Assembly: GCA_030849065.1 (NCBI GenBank)
Contig: JASAON010001599.1
Span: 1 to 64,000, forward strand
Direction of reading: 5' to 3'
Origin: Jaenimonas drosophilae
Taxonomy: Eukaryota; Euglenozoa; Kinetoplastea; Trypanosomatida; Trypanosomatidae
DNA length: 64,000 nt
Numbering within the stretch: the stretch's first letter is position 1; each line of letters begins with the position of its first letter. This document shows, piece by piece, positions 47,617 through 57,256 of this stretch. Both the position numbers and the translations under genes were made by a program. Below the pieces are notes generated by a model, which was not told the origin of the DNA, ran no database searches, and was given only the letters and a program-made list of their open reading frames with translations.

Positions 47617-49377
47617 ATGCAAACCTCTCCGCCACCCCCGCCGCGGCCAGAGAGCAACGGCCGCAGCACCGCCCCGGCCTCGCGGCGCTCTGTCACCGCG
47701 AGCGTGGAAGATTCCGAGTACATTCGCGGGTTTGTGGATGAAGATGATCTGCAGAGTATGCCAACAGGGCTCAAGGCTCTCTTGGTGCAGTCGGAACGCA
47801 TGGCCGATACTTTAGATTCTGGCGTGTTGCGTGTGGAGGCTGTGCGTGCGAAGCTAGGAACCCCTGATGCTCCTCGCCCACCAACCGATGATAGTGCCCA
47901 CCCAACGAGTGGTCTCGATCTCACACGCAACGCCAACTCCGACACCAATCTGGTTTACCGTGTACGTGATTTAGAGCGTACACTGCGAGATAAGGATGAG
48001 TACGTGCGCCGACTGCGCAAGACCATCAAGGAGCTCGCCCGACGCATGCAGGGTGTGGCGGAGTTCATTGACGTGAAGGAGGATATTGAGGAGCGTTTGG
48101 AGCGGATGGAGCGTGAGCACCAAGAAGAGATCTCCGTCCACCGCAACGCCGCCCGCGATGCGCGCCTCGACATGCTCGAGGATCGCGTGAAGCTCTTCTC
48201 CATCGAGGCATCCTTGCGCGAGACGCACGAGCGCGATGTGATGGCCAAGGCCACAGAGCTCCTGGATCAACGCACGAAGGAAGTTAACGACCAAAACTTT
48301 TTGCTCGTGAAGGATAAGATCATCCTGGCGCGTGATATGGAATCCGCACGCCGGCGCCGTTCGGTGTTGGAGGTGGAGAACACCGAGCTGCGGCGCAAGA
48401 TCGCGCTCTCCACGGGAACGGAGAAAGAGCTCCTTCAGCGTAGCGTGAAGCAGAAGCGCGAGGTTAGCAAGCTGAAGGAGCAGGTGAAAACCACCGAGAA
48501 TGGTCTCAATAGCATCGTGGAGGAGTATGAGCAACGTCTGGCCAAGCTCCGCGCGGATCACGAGAAGTCCATCAAGGCCCTCACGGTGGAGCGCGATGAT
48601 GCACGCAACGATGCCAAGAAGCTCCTCGTGGAGCTCAAGCGTCTACGCGAGCTTTCCGGCCAGCTCGTGCTGCAACATAGTGAGCTGGAGCAGTTCTTCT
48701 ACGACGCACTTCGCACCGTTCGCTGTGAGATTGTGCAGGAGCGGCGCCGGCAGATTGTGGGGATGCCGTGTAGTGTTGGGCCCTCTGCAAGCCAGACGGC
48801 GAGTAGCACCCTGCGCCTTCAGACGCAACCACGACTGATGCTCACGGAGACGGCCAACTCCACGGCACTGCCACGATTGCATCAGTGGGGGCGTGACGGC
48901 AAAGGCCTTCCAGTGCTTCTCAACAGCAACAACAAGAAGAAGCAAAAGAGAACCTCCAAGTCCGTAGATTCGCTAGGAACGCTCATCAAGACGAATCATT
49001 CGCAGCTTCCCTATCTTCACTACGACGGTGATGATCATGATGAAGCTCATTCACGTGATGAGGATCCTGACGCCATGAATGTGGAGGAGGAGGCGGAGTT
49101 CTTTGACGATACCGCCGCTGCGCCATCGTTGCGCCACATCCCCGATGCACCAACCATGGCACAGATTCAGCGCGTGGATATTGCGTCGATGTCTTGGACG
49201 GAGAAGGAGCGCGTGATTCGCTACCTCTTCAAGCGACTGCAACAACAAGCACATCGCCGGTCTGCTCCGGCGGATGGTGGCTCCGACAGCACCACGACGC
49301 AGGACGAGGCGGAGATGAAGATGCCACCATCGGGGTTGGTGATGCGGGATAGCGATACGTTCCTCACGCAGCCGTAG
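47617..49377 (+). CDS. coiled-coil protein, BBOF1/CCDC176-like, axoneme candidate
   Basis: This 586-residue protein has a disordered Pro/Arg-rich N-terminus (1-30) and a long coiled coil at about 112-375 (heptads of Leu with Glu/Arg/Lys). A Lys-rich patch (KKKQK) and an acidic patch follow. Two features recall BBOF1: the end of the coil reads SELEQFFYDALRTVRCEI (355-372), and near the C-terminus SWTEKERVIRYLFKRL matches the family's W..KE.VLR.LF motif. BBOF1-type proteins sit in ciliary doublets. I am fairly but not fully sure of this family; alternatives are other DUF4515-like or generic flagellar coiled-coil proteins. The start is the ATG at 47617, just after an upstream TTG in frame. Confidence 0.7.
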   Translation: MQTSPPPPPRPESNGRSTAPASRRSVTASVEDSEYIRGFVDEDDLQSMPTGLKALLVQSERMADTLDSGVLRVEAVRAKLGTPDAPRPPTDDSAHPTSGLDLTRNANSDTNLVYRVRDLERTLRDKDEYVRRLRKTIKELARRMQGVAEFIDVKEDIEERLERMEREHQEEISVHRNAARDARLDMLEDRVKLFSIEASLRETHERDVMAKATELLDQRTKEVNDQNFLLVKDKIILARDMESARRRRSVLEVENTELRRKIALSTGTEKELLQRSVKQKREVSKLKEQVKTTENGLNSIVEEYEQRLAKLRADHEKSIKALTVERDDARNDAKKLLVELKRLRELSGQLVLQHSELEQFFYDALRTVRCEIVQERRRQIVGMPCSVGPSASQTASSTLRLQTQPRLMLTETANSTALPRLHQWGRDGKGLPVLLNSNNKKKQKRTSKSVDSLGTLIKTNHSQLPYLHYDGDDHDEAHSRDEDPDAMNVEEEAEFFDDTAAAPSLRHIPDAPTMAQIQRVDIASMSWTEKERVIRYLFKRLQQQAHRRSAPADGGSDSTTTQDEAEMKMPPSGLVMRDSDTFLTQP

Positions 49378-49407
49378 TAAGATGGGCTGTTGTTGTTGGT
49401 GTTGGTC

Positions 49408-49409
<2 letters not shown>

Positions 49410-49438
<29 letters not shown>
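49410..49438. repeat. (GAT)n repeat
   Basis: Nine or more GAT/ATG units lie just after the BBOF1-like stop codon. Confidence 0.85.
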
Positions 49439-50036
49439 TTGTTTTGTTGTTGTTGCTTCCCCAAATGCATTCATCCTCATCATCTTCGAGAGAGAGGATG
49501 ATGATCATGAGGCTATTGTTGCTGTTGTTGTTGATGAATGATGTATTCCCCATGGCGAGATGTTGGTGACCAAGAATGTGTGTGTGTGTGTGGCGAAACT
49601 CATCTACCACCACATTCATACACACCACACCAACCTCCTCGCTGCCGTTTCACGCGGCTGATTTCTCTTTGCTGTGGCTGTTCGCCACATTCAATACAAC
49701 ACATGCATCATTGCCATGAATCACGGAACACGCGGTTTGTGTGCCAAACCCTCACGTAGAACACTCACATGCTCTTCATCCTTCTCTTCTGGTGCTGTGT
49801 TGTGTTGTATGTTGGTAGCGGAGGCTTCTTGACGAAGTCTTTGGGCTCTGTTTTCTTGGTAGCTCATTCACCGCCTTTGTGTGTTCTTCCGTGTGTGTGG
49901 CACAGAGAAGGGCCACAAAAAAATCTTAGATTTGCTCCACACGTACACGTACACGTGCAACAACACCGTTGTTGTGTTCCAACACTTTAAACAACCACAA
50001 TATAGAACAACGCCATACATCTCATAGATTGCACAA

Positions 50037-50062
50037 ACAACAACAACAACAACAACAACAAC
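50037..50062. repeat. (CAA)n repeat in a 5' leader
   Basis: The CAA run ends 13 nt before the next ATG, a placement also seen before the Kelch gene. Confidence 0.85.
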
Positions 50063-50075
50063 TTCGTAGATCATC

Positions 50076-53000
50076 ATGTCAGCGCCAGTTGCTGGACGTC
50101 GAAGGGGTCTTGTGGCGGCATCCAACGTACCTCCGCCAACTTCGTCTCTCGCAACTCAAGACGATGGACCATCGTGGCTGCTCGGTGATGATGCACCCAC
50201 CAACACCAACACCAACGCCAACACTTCAATTGGTGCTGTTGTTGCGGATGCCCCACGTGCCAACACCAACACCCTCTCCTTCCTAGACGACTCAGATGAT
50301 GATGCGCCAGCAGCTCCACCTCCGCGAGCGGCAACAACATCATCGCCACAACCGCCGCCACAACCAACATCATCTGCAACACCAGCCTTCTTGTGGGATG
50401 ATGCACCACCACCACCAACAACAACATCTGCTCCTTCTGCTTCAGCTCCCATCATCAACACCACTCAGGCTGCTGCTCCTGCTGCTGTGGTGGATCGTAC
50501 AGGTGCGTTGGTGCGTCAACGCGACCAACTTCAACATGAGTGCCAACAGCTTGACGAGCAGCTTCAGACGATCCAAGCACGTGTACGTACCTTGGAGGAT
50601 GGCACGCATCCCATCATGGTAGAGGTGGAGGCCTTGGATGCTGCCATGAAGGTGAAGCAGAGCACACTAGATGAGGCGGAGAAGCTGCAACAACAACAGC
50701 AACAGTCCAACACAACAAGCAAAGGTGAAGATGATGTGGGTGCTGGTGATGGAGCTACACCTCTGCCACAGGAGCAGCAGGTGCTGCTCGATGCACATCG
50801 TTTGGAGCTGGAGGCCAGCTACCAAGCCACCCTCCAGACGGCGAGGGATAACTTACATCAGCAACAACAACAGCTTACCGCAACACAGGCCAGGTGGGAG
50901 GCCATCAAGGAGGAGATGTTCGCCAGCTCGCACGATGCGCTGGCGTTGGCGGAGGCGGATGTTGTGAAGATGATGCGCCAGACGCAGATTGATTTGGCCC
51001 ATCACGTACATACCGCCGTTCCCAAGTGTATTCGTGAGTGCATGGCAGAAGCTGGCCAACAACGCTTCGATGTGCAGCAAGCCGATCGCCAACACCGCTT
51101 TGATGCGCTGCACCATCATCAGGCGGAGCGCGAGGCATCACGGCAGGATTTTGTGGAGAAGCGTCGAGAATGTATTCGCCACCGCGCCGATGACGTCTTG
51201 GCACGTCTTCGAGTGCAAATGAGCAAGGATGCGGAGCTACGGTTGGATGAAACACGCCAACGTCTGGCGGCCTACCGTGTGGAGGCACAACAACATCACG
51301 TGGAGGCGCATCGTGTGGCGCAGGAATCCTTGATGCGCGAGGTGGCGCTTGCGCAGGAGAACCTCGCCAGGCACGATCATCTTCATCATGAGGAGGAAAG
51401 GCATCTCCACAAGCGTCGAGCGGAGGAGCTCCACGTTTTCCAGCAACGTGCCGCCCATGAACGGCGTACGCTGGCATCTACACACACCGCGAAGTATATG
51501 AGTGCCGAGGCTGAAAATAAGGAGCCACAGGCCCTGAGCGATGCGGTTGTGAAGCGTTTGCATGATGGCGCGGAATCTCTCCTCACCCGACTTCGGCGTC
51601 TAAAGATTGGCGTGGAGACCAACGCTGACGTACTTCGACGTACATCATCATCATCATCATCATCCGCAGCCACACCTTCAGCATACACAACATTTGCCGC
51701 CACCAATGCACGTCGAGCAGCCATGAAAACCTCGGCGGAGCGCATTTCACGTCAGGTGAGCGAGGTAGTTGCTGCGCGCATGGCACTGGGCTCTGTGGGC
51801 CGAGAGATGGAGCAGCGTGTGGCGGAGCTCGCTAAACGTGTTGGCACGCAACGCGCCAAGGTGGATGGTCTGCGTGCATCGGGAGAGGTGGCACGACGTC
51901 AGTGGGAGCGCGATGTACGTCAGCAGCTCAGCCGCACCTTCACAACCAACCCGAACAACGTGGATGTTGGTGGTGCTGGTTTGCCTGTGCTCCGTGATGT
52001 GGAGCATGAGGTGGTGGAGTCTCTCATGGCGCGACTTGCCACACTGCACCAACATCATCAGCACACGCAGCGTGTGCGCCATCTCTTTTCTGAGCATGTG
52101 GTGCAGGAGGTGGACCGTCTTGGGGTGCAACGACGTTCGTTGTTGCAATCGATGGAGGCGGTGATGGCGCAATCTGAAACGTTGCGACGGATGCATGGAG
52201 AGGTGGAGGGCCGTCGGGTGGCGGCAGAGATGGCGGAGTCTGAGATTCAGGAGGAGGAGAAGATGTTGGCACGCGAGGTGGAGGTGGTGGAGCAGCTTCG
52301 GCAGGCACTGGACGTTGCCACCGCCAAGGCGGAGCGTCGTACGTGGAAGATGCGTGCAACACAACACTATCCACATCATCATCATCTTCACAATCATGCG
52401 CCACTCGTGGATTTCTCACCACAGGAGCTCAACCTCCGCCATGCCAAACGTAGTCCTGCACGGAAATCTGCCAACTTGCATGCTCGTGGCAGAGGTGCCA
52501 ACAACGCCGCCCTCATTGCAGAGCTTCGAGGGCTCATTGCTCGTCTGGATGCAGGTGGACGTGGTGGCGTAGATGATGATGATGATGATGTTGTACGTCC
52601 AAAGAGGCAGAAGGAGGTGGTGGTGATGATGGAGGATGGAGGTACGCCGTACCGCCACACAAGCCCGCCACTTGGCTCCGCCATGAGCGGCACCACCACC
52701 GACTTCTCCACGAGCCTCATTCGCATTCCCATGCCAGACGAAGAGAGCGGCACCTTTCCGCCCATGGTGGCGGTGAATGGCACCAAGATGGAGCAGCACG
52801 TGCTTCCCGCACCCGCCACCGCCACAACACCAACAACAACAACATCGGCAAACATGCCCACGACGACGATGATGATGGCTTCCGCCACACCGGCTGAACG
52901 CGGTGAAGGTGCAGAGGTGTCTTGCACCTCACTTACCTTGGGTGGTGCAGCCATGATGTTGAGCTCCACACGACCTCCCATCACGACGACCTCCACGCTC

Positions 53001-53114
53001 GAGTGCTCCGACATGCCACTCGTGGAGTACACGGGACTGGGCAAATCTCTCACAACGCCGTCGAGCTCTAACCCACGAAGTGGCAGCGCCGCGGGCTCCT
53101 CCTTCCACAGCTGA
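50076..53114 (+). CDS. long coiled-coil protein with repeated acidic W/F-L motifs, unknown
   Basis: I do not recognise this 1,012-residue protein firmly. The first 145 residues are Pro/Thr/Asn/Ala-rich, with a motif repeated three times: PSWLLGDDAP (32-41), LSFLDDSDDDAP (about 67-78) and AFLWDDAP (about 104-111). From about 147 a very long coiled coil runs to about 770. It is rich in Gln, His, Arg and Glu, broken by Ser and Asn patches. A basic patch (KRSPARKSANLHARGRG) and a poly-Asp tract follow, then a disordered Thr/Pro-rich C-terminus. The plan recalls FBF1-like ciliary transition-fibre proteins, which also pair acidic W/F motifs with a C-terminal coil, but that is a guess at low confidence. 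The start is the ATG after the CAA run. Confidence 0.75.
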   Translation: MSAPVAGRRRGLVAASNVPPPTSSLATQDDGPSWLLGDDAPTNTNTNANTSIGAVVADAPRANTNTLSFLDDSDDDAPAAPPPRAATTSSPQPPPQPTSSATPAFLWDDAPPPPTTTSAPSASAPIINTTQAAAPAAVVDRTGALVRQRDQLQHECQQLDEQLQTIQARVRTLEDGTHPIMVEVEALDAAMKVKQSTLDEAEKLQQQQQQSNTTSKGEDDVGAGDGATPLPQEQQVLLDAHRLELEASYQATLQTARDNLHQQQQQLTATQARWEAIKEEMFASSHDALALAEADVVKMMRQTQIDLAHHVHTAVPKCIRECMAEAGQQRFDVQQADRQHRFDALHHHQAEREASRQDFVEKRRECIRHRADDVLARLRVQMSKDAELRLDETRQRLAAYRVEAQQHHVEAHRVAQESLMREVALAQENLARHDHLHHEEERHLHKRRAEELHVFQQRAAHERRTLASTHTAKYMSAEAENKEPQALSDAVVKRLHDGAESLLTRLRRLKIGVETNADVLRRTSSSSSSSAATPSAYTTFAATNARRAAMKTSAERISRQVSEVVAARMALGSVGREMEQRVAELAKRVGTQRAKVDGLRASGEVARRQWERDVRQQLSRTFTTNPNNVDVGGAGLPVLRDVEHEVVESLMARLATLHQHHQHTQRVRHLFSEHVVQEVDRLGVQRRSLLQSMEAVMAQSETLRRMHGEVEGRRVAAEMAESEIQEEEKMLAREVEVVEQLRQALDVATAKAERRTWKMRATQHYPHHHHLHNHAPLVDFSPQELNLRHAKRSPARKSANLHARGRGANNAALIAELRGLIARLDAGGRGGVDDDDDDVVRPKRQKEVVVMMEDGGTPYRHTSPPLGSAMSGTTTDFSTSLIRIPMPDEESGTFPPMVAVNGTKMEQHVLPAPATATTPTTTTSANMPTTTMMMASATPAERGEGAEVSCTSLTLGGAAMMLSSTRPPITTTSTLECSDMPLVEYTGLGKSLTTPSSSNPRSGSAAGSSFHS

Positions 53115-53140
53115 AGGTGGATGGATTCATGCGCTCACAC

Positions 53141-53171
<31 letters not shown>

Positions 53172-53562
53172 AACATGGTTTTCACGCACAACATGCATGT
53201 ACGTGATGAGTGCCGAACAACAACATCTTCTTCTTCCTTTTCTTTCTTGGTGAGCAACACATTGTGTAGGTGCCGCCACCTCCTCCCGAGGGACGCGACG
53301 CATCAAGCAGGGTGAGGGCCAAAGCCGTTGTTCTTCTTCTTGTTGTGTGTGAGTATCACCAACACCACACACCGCACACGTACAGCAAAAATCGGAAGGA
53401 ATAACGTCGTGCCAGAAGATTCTCTAGACGGATTGCGACGACTACGTGCCTTTCCTGCTTGTCTTGGTTGTTCCGCAACAACCACACACAAACACACACA
53501 CACAGAGATAGTACGCCCATCATCATCATCATCAGCAACAACAGCATCTTTTTTGTGGCACA
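53115..53562 (+). other. intergenic spacer
   Basis: It holds a long CAA run (53141-53171), a TTC-rich tract (53227-53248) and a TTG-rich block (53330-53350). CA-rich and ATC sequences precede the next start. No gene is seen. Confidence 0.5.
53141..53171. repeat. (CAA)n repeat in a 3' flank
   Basis: About ten CAA units lie 27 nt after the stop of the long coiled-coil gene. Confidence 0.85.
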
Positions 53563-56500
53563 ATGATTGCCCTCGACTTCACGTTGCACCGTGTTCTCTG
53601 CGATCCCATCACCTACTCCGGTTTCTTCAGCGATGATGATTGCGGCCGCCACATCCCCGACGGCGCCTCCTTCGCTGTTTGCTGGACCCGTGTGCCACGT
53701 GCTCGCCAATCCACCATCAATCCTGCGCACATCCGCAGCCAAGGCAGTAGTGAGTACTCCTTCTTTCGTGAAAATGGTCGTGATATGGCCCTGACCTTTG
53801 CCAACGCTGTCGGTGAGGTGTTCATGAATGGAGAGAGCGAGGTGATATCCTTCCAGCTAAAACCAAATCGGTACTCCGGCAATGATCTCCCCGTGATCGC
53901 CAAGGGAACGCTTGACGCGGTGCCCTACTTTGGCCGACCACGCAAGACCTACGCCATCAAGTTGCGTGACGCACTGGGGCAGGAAATTGGCCGACTTCTC
54001 TTTTCGTTGGAGGTGCGGGAGATGGAGGTGGAGGAGGAAACGTGCCTCGATGCACAGCCGGCAATGAAGGTGCCGCCACGATCATGTGTGGCGGGCCCGA
54101 GTACATCCATTCTCACCAGCAGCAACAACAACAACAACAACATCAGTGGGAGTAGTAGTGGTCTTGCATCAGCACGACGTAGCACCAACGCGGAATCATC
54201 TGGTCTCCCCGCACGTACAGCGGCGAGGGTGGCCTTCGCCGACGAAGTATCATCCCCTCGACAACTTCCTGCACGTCCAGCCACCAACGCTGCTGCCATC
54301 GCAACATCATCATCATCATCATCCAACACCGCCACCGCCATACCGGATGCGGCCCAGCACCTCCCGACCATCACCCTGGATCTTCGTTTGGCACGTATGT
54401 ACCTGCCACCTCCACACGCGATGAGCTTCGATGGTAGCGCCACCTACACACTGCGCATCGTCTTTGGCGATGCACTTCGCCACGTTTTGACGTGCACCTC
54501 CGTCGAAGAAGATGAGCTCCGCCTGGGCCATCACAGCGTACCATCCTTCGTGGTGCGAGAAGGCTGCACCGACAAGATCCGCTTCGAGCTGTTGGAGGAC
54601 CAACTTCGTGTGGCCTCCTTCTCCCTCGATCCAGCAAAGCTCCGAAGTGGAGCTGCGGATGTGTGGCGTGAGTGCTCGATCCCCTTCACGTATCAACCCG
54701 CGAAGCAATCCACGATGCTGGACCTCTCCGTACGACGTCGCGATGGAGCTGCTGCTTCTGCATCATCTGCCACAACGCACCAGAAGGGCAGCAACGCACC
54801 ACCAGCTCATGATGTACGTGGGTCAACGAAGGAGTGGGAGATGATGGAGCGCATCGCCACATCGGATGATGCGGAGTTGCGGCAGCTGACATCTCGTGCG
54901 CTTCAGCCACCACCTCCAGCACCACACTCCATCGCCGTCGCCGCACCATCAACCAACTACACAACCAGCACAACCTCATTGGCATGGAATTCGCCACGCG
55001 CCAGCGCCGCGCGTGAGCGAACAACAACAACAACAACGACGATGATGGTGCCATCTTCCTCCACCACACCACGCCAGTTCGTGGCTCCACCACCACTTCC
55101 CACGAGCACAACCCCACGTGCCACCACCACATCATCCTCAACAACCACTGCTGCAGGAGCTACATCCATGCCCTACAACAACACCACTTCATCCAACAAC
55201 AACACCAACAACACCAACGTCCACGCACGTCGTCGTGACGCACCCACCAAGTCAAGCAATGCAACACTTGAAGAGGCCTACCCATCACATCTTCTTCCGT
55301 TGGCAGCCTCGCCCTCACTCGGGCTGCCGGAGTCGGTTCCACCACGCCAGGATTCATCGCCACTCCGAAAAGCTGCCGTCGCACCCACAGGATTTGGAAC
55401 ATTCCTCACAACAGCAACACCGCCACCACCAAACACAGGAGCATCGCCACGTGCGCCGCCACCATCATCCTACAACAACAACAACAACACGTACCGGGCA
55501 CCACCTCCATCTCACACAGCCGCAACGACGCCACGTGCTTCATCCATAACCACAACACCAAGGACGATGCCACCACCACCACCACCACCACCTACGTCAT
55601 CAGCAACAACCTCTCTTCCTACGCAGCGGTATCAGCATCCTGGCCACACGGCCACCTCCACCCCGGTGCGTTCAAGGCCCACCGCGACGACGAGTTATGG
55701 CAACACCACAAGTGTTGAGAGGAGCAGTGCGCCACGTGCAAGCAGCGCCACACGGCCACACTATTCTGAAGATGTTGGCCGTTCACCTCATCCTGTTGCG
55801 CCATCACACACGCTGCGGCATGAAGAGATGCCAAGCCGCTTCCTCCGCGGTGCTTCCGTGGATATATCCTCCATTTATCCGCGCCACGACTCAACGAGTG
55901 AGGTGCTCTCAACGCACAGCAAACACCGCCATCGTCGTCGCCGCCATCATCATCATGACGATGATGATGGTGCTGATGATGATGATGTGGATGGACGAAC
56001 GTCATCGGCACCAACTTCGTCACGCTACCGCCGTCGTCGAAGTTGTCACGCGGAGGGCCATGATGGAACCCGATCGCATCACGGCAGCGTGCGTCGCGAT
56101 GATGGCACTCCACGACGTTCGCATCATCATCATCATCGCCATCGTGATGATGATGATGATCATGGTGATGAACGCCACACACATCGTCGTCGATCTGCAC
56201 GCAGCACCTCTGCTGGACCCACTTCACCACGTGGCGGTAAGGAGGCCTACTTGATGGAGGTTGTTTCACGTCTGGAGCAACAACACGGCACAACACAACC
56301 ACCGCGAGCATCGCTCGTTGAGGAGTGGCTCGGGTGGCGTGAAGGCCGTCAGAGTGGTGGCATGGCTGCACCAAGTGGCAGTCGTGCGCCATCTGTTGCA
56401 TCTCGCGATGGCAGTGTGGCCTCACACTTCTCGCGCCGTGCGAGCCCACTCCCCACAAAATCCTTCGCGGAATGTGGTGAGCAGCGGCCCGTTGATACAC

Positions 56501-56577
56501 CGCGACGCCAATCAGCGCAACTGCGCCAGGACTCACAACTTCGTCAACGACCACCACTCATACCTCGTGGCTACTAG
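53563..56577 (+). CDS. hypothetical protein with two C2-like beta domains and His/Arg/Asp-rich tail
   Basis: I do not recognise this 1,004-residue protein. Residues 1-152 look like one compact beta domain (MIALDFTLHRVL..., EVISFQLKPNRYSG, TYAIKLRDALGQEIGRLLFSLEV). A second domain of the same kind spans about 268-392 (ITLDLRLARMYL, TYTLRIVFGD, KIRFELLEDQLRVASFSLD, MLDLSVRRRDG). The alternation of hydrophobic and polar residues and the ...F.L.D/E..... edges resemble C2 or NT-C2 domains, though no calcium-binding aspartates are obvious. From 400 on the protein is disordered: Thr/Ser/Pro/Asn-rich, then alternating Arg/His and Asp blocks at about 785-880. It is plausibly a cytoskeletal or membrane-associated protein. 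The start is the ATG after an ATC/CAA-rich leader and a T tract. Confidence 0.75.
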   Translation: MIALDFTLHRVLCDPITYSGFFSDDDCGRHIPDGASFAVCWTRVPRARQSTINPAHIRSQGSSEYSFFRENGRDMALTFANAVGEVFMNGESEVISFQLKPNRYSGNDLPVIAKGTLDAVPYFGRPRKTYAIKLRDALGQEIGRLLFSLEVREMEVEEETCLDAQPAMKVPPRSCVAGPSTSILTSSNNNNNNISGSSSGLASARRSTNAESSGLPARTAARVAFADEVSSPRQLPARPATNAAAIATSSSSSSNTATAIPDAAQHLPTITLDLRLARMYLPPPHAMSFDGSATYTLRIVFGDALRHVLTCTSVEEDELRLGHHSVPSFVVREGCTDKIRFELLEDQLRVASFSLDPAKLRSGAADVWRECSIPFTYQPAKQSTMLDLSVRRRDGAAASASSATTHQKGSNAPPAHDVRGSTKEWEMMERIATSDDAELRQLTSRALQPPPPAPHSIAVAAPSTNYTTSTTSLAWNSPRASAARERTTTTTTTMMVPSSSTTPRQFVAPPPLPTSTTPRATTTSSSTTTAAGATSMPYNNTTSSNNNTNNTNVHARRRDAPTKSSNATLEEAYPSHLLPLAASPSLGLPESVPPRQDSSPLRKAAVAPTGFGTFLTTATPPPPNTGASPRAPPPSSYNNNNNTYRAPPPSHTAATTPRASSITTTPRTMPPPPPPPPTSSATTSLPTQRYQHPGHTATSTPVRSRPTATTSYGNTTSVERSSAPRASSATRPHYSEDVGRSPHPVAPSHTLRHEEMPSRFLRGASVDISSIYPRHDSTSEVLSTHSKHRHRRRRHHHHDDDDGADDDDVDGRTSSAPTSSRYRRRRSCHAEGHDGTRSHHGSVRRDDGTPRRSHHHHHRHRDDDDDHGDERHTHRRRSARSTSAGPTSPRGGKEAYLMEVVSRLEQQHGTTQPPRASLVEEWLGWREGRQSGGMAAPSGSRAPSVASRDGSVASHFSRRASPLPTKSFAECGEQRPVDTPRRQSAQLRQDSQLRQRPPLIPRGY

Positions 56578-56602
56578 AGCTCGATGCCAACGCACACACC
56601 TT

Positions 56603-56625
56603 CGTACGTACGTACGTACGTACGC
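56603..56625. repeat. (CGTA)n palindromic repeat
   Basis: Five or more ACGT/CGTA units form a fully self-complementary tract 26 nt after the stop codon. A shorter copy lies at 57043-57057. Confidence 0.85.
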
Positions 56626-56774
56626 GATACGCAATGCATGCCAGTGGATGGCACGATAGATCGTGGGGCCCGTATTCCCCTCTACTCCTACATCTACATC
56701 ATCATCATCTACGTCATTGTGATACCTCCATGAGATGATGATGGTCCCACACGGTGGTTGTGGCGCACCTTTAC

Positions 56775-56801
56775 CCACCGACATGATACCTATGTCGGTG
56801 G
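56775..56801 (+). other. perfect 10-bp hairpin
   Basis: CCACCGACAT (56775-56784) and ATGTCGGTGG (56792-56801) are exact reverse complements around the 7-nt loop GATACCT. There is no T-run after it. It may belong to a processed small RNA or a 3' UTR element. Confidence 0.6.
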
Positions 56802-57253
56802 CCCTTCATTGCCATCACCAACACCAACAACTACAACAACTACAATATTCACACATTCACGGCCACTACTCACAACATCTACAACACTCTTCTTCTTCTT
56901 CTTCTTCTTCTTCTTTGTTTGTGTGTTTGTTTGGCCCTACGACAGAACCTTAGACGACGCGGCGGTTACTCACACATAACAACCGTTGCCGCGTACAAAC
57001 AACAACACAAATTGTCCGGATCTCCGCGCGGTGTTGCCATCCACGTACGTACGTACGCACACACACACACGCACATATACGCACATAACCTTGGTGGGCA
57101 ACGACGAACTGCGGAGCTCATCTCATTTCGTAGAGTGTTGGTGGGGCTACTAGATACTTAATCCCCACCCCCCACTACCACCATCATTGCGTGTACCGCA
57201 ACAACCACAACCACAACAACACCACCACCACCACAACAACAACAACATTCATC

Positions 57254-57255
57254 AG
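57254..57255 (+). promoter_or_regulatory. probable trans-splice acceptor AG
   Basis: CATTCATCAG lies 1 nt before ATG at 57257. It separates the real start from an in-frame Asn/Thr-repeat extension. Confidence 0.35.
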
Positions 57256-57256
57256 G

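Larger units (their letters stand above)
49378..50075 (+). other. intergenic spacer (0.7 kb)
   Basis: No gene is supported. A GAT repeat (49410-49438), TTG runs, TG-rich (49578-49592) and CA-rich blocks, and a CAA run (50037-50062) just before the next gene are present. Confidence 0.5.
56578..57256 (+). other. intergenic spacer with palindromic repeat and hairpin
   Basis: No protein gene is supported. It holds a (CGTA)n palindromic run (56603-56625), a perfect 10-bp hairpin (56775-56801), a TTC run (56889-56914) and a second GTAC-type run (57043-57057). A CA/CAA-rich leader follows, ending in CATCAG just before the next ATG. Confidence 0.5.
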
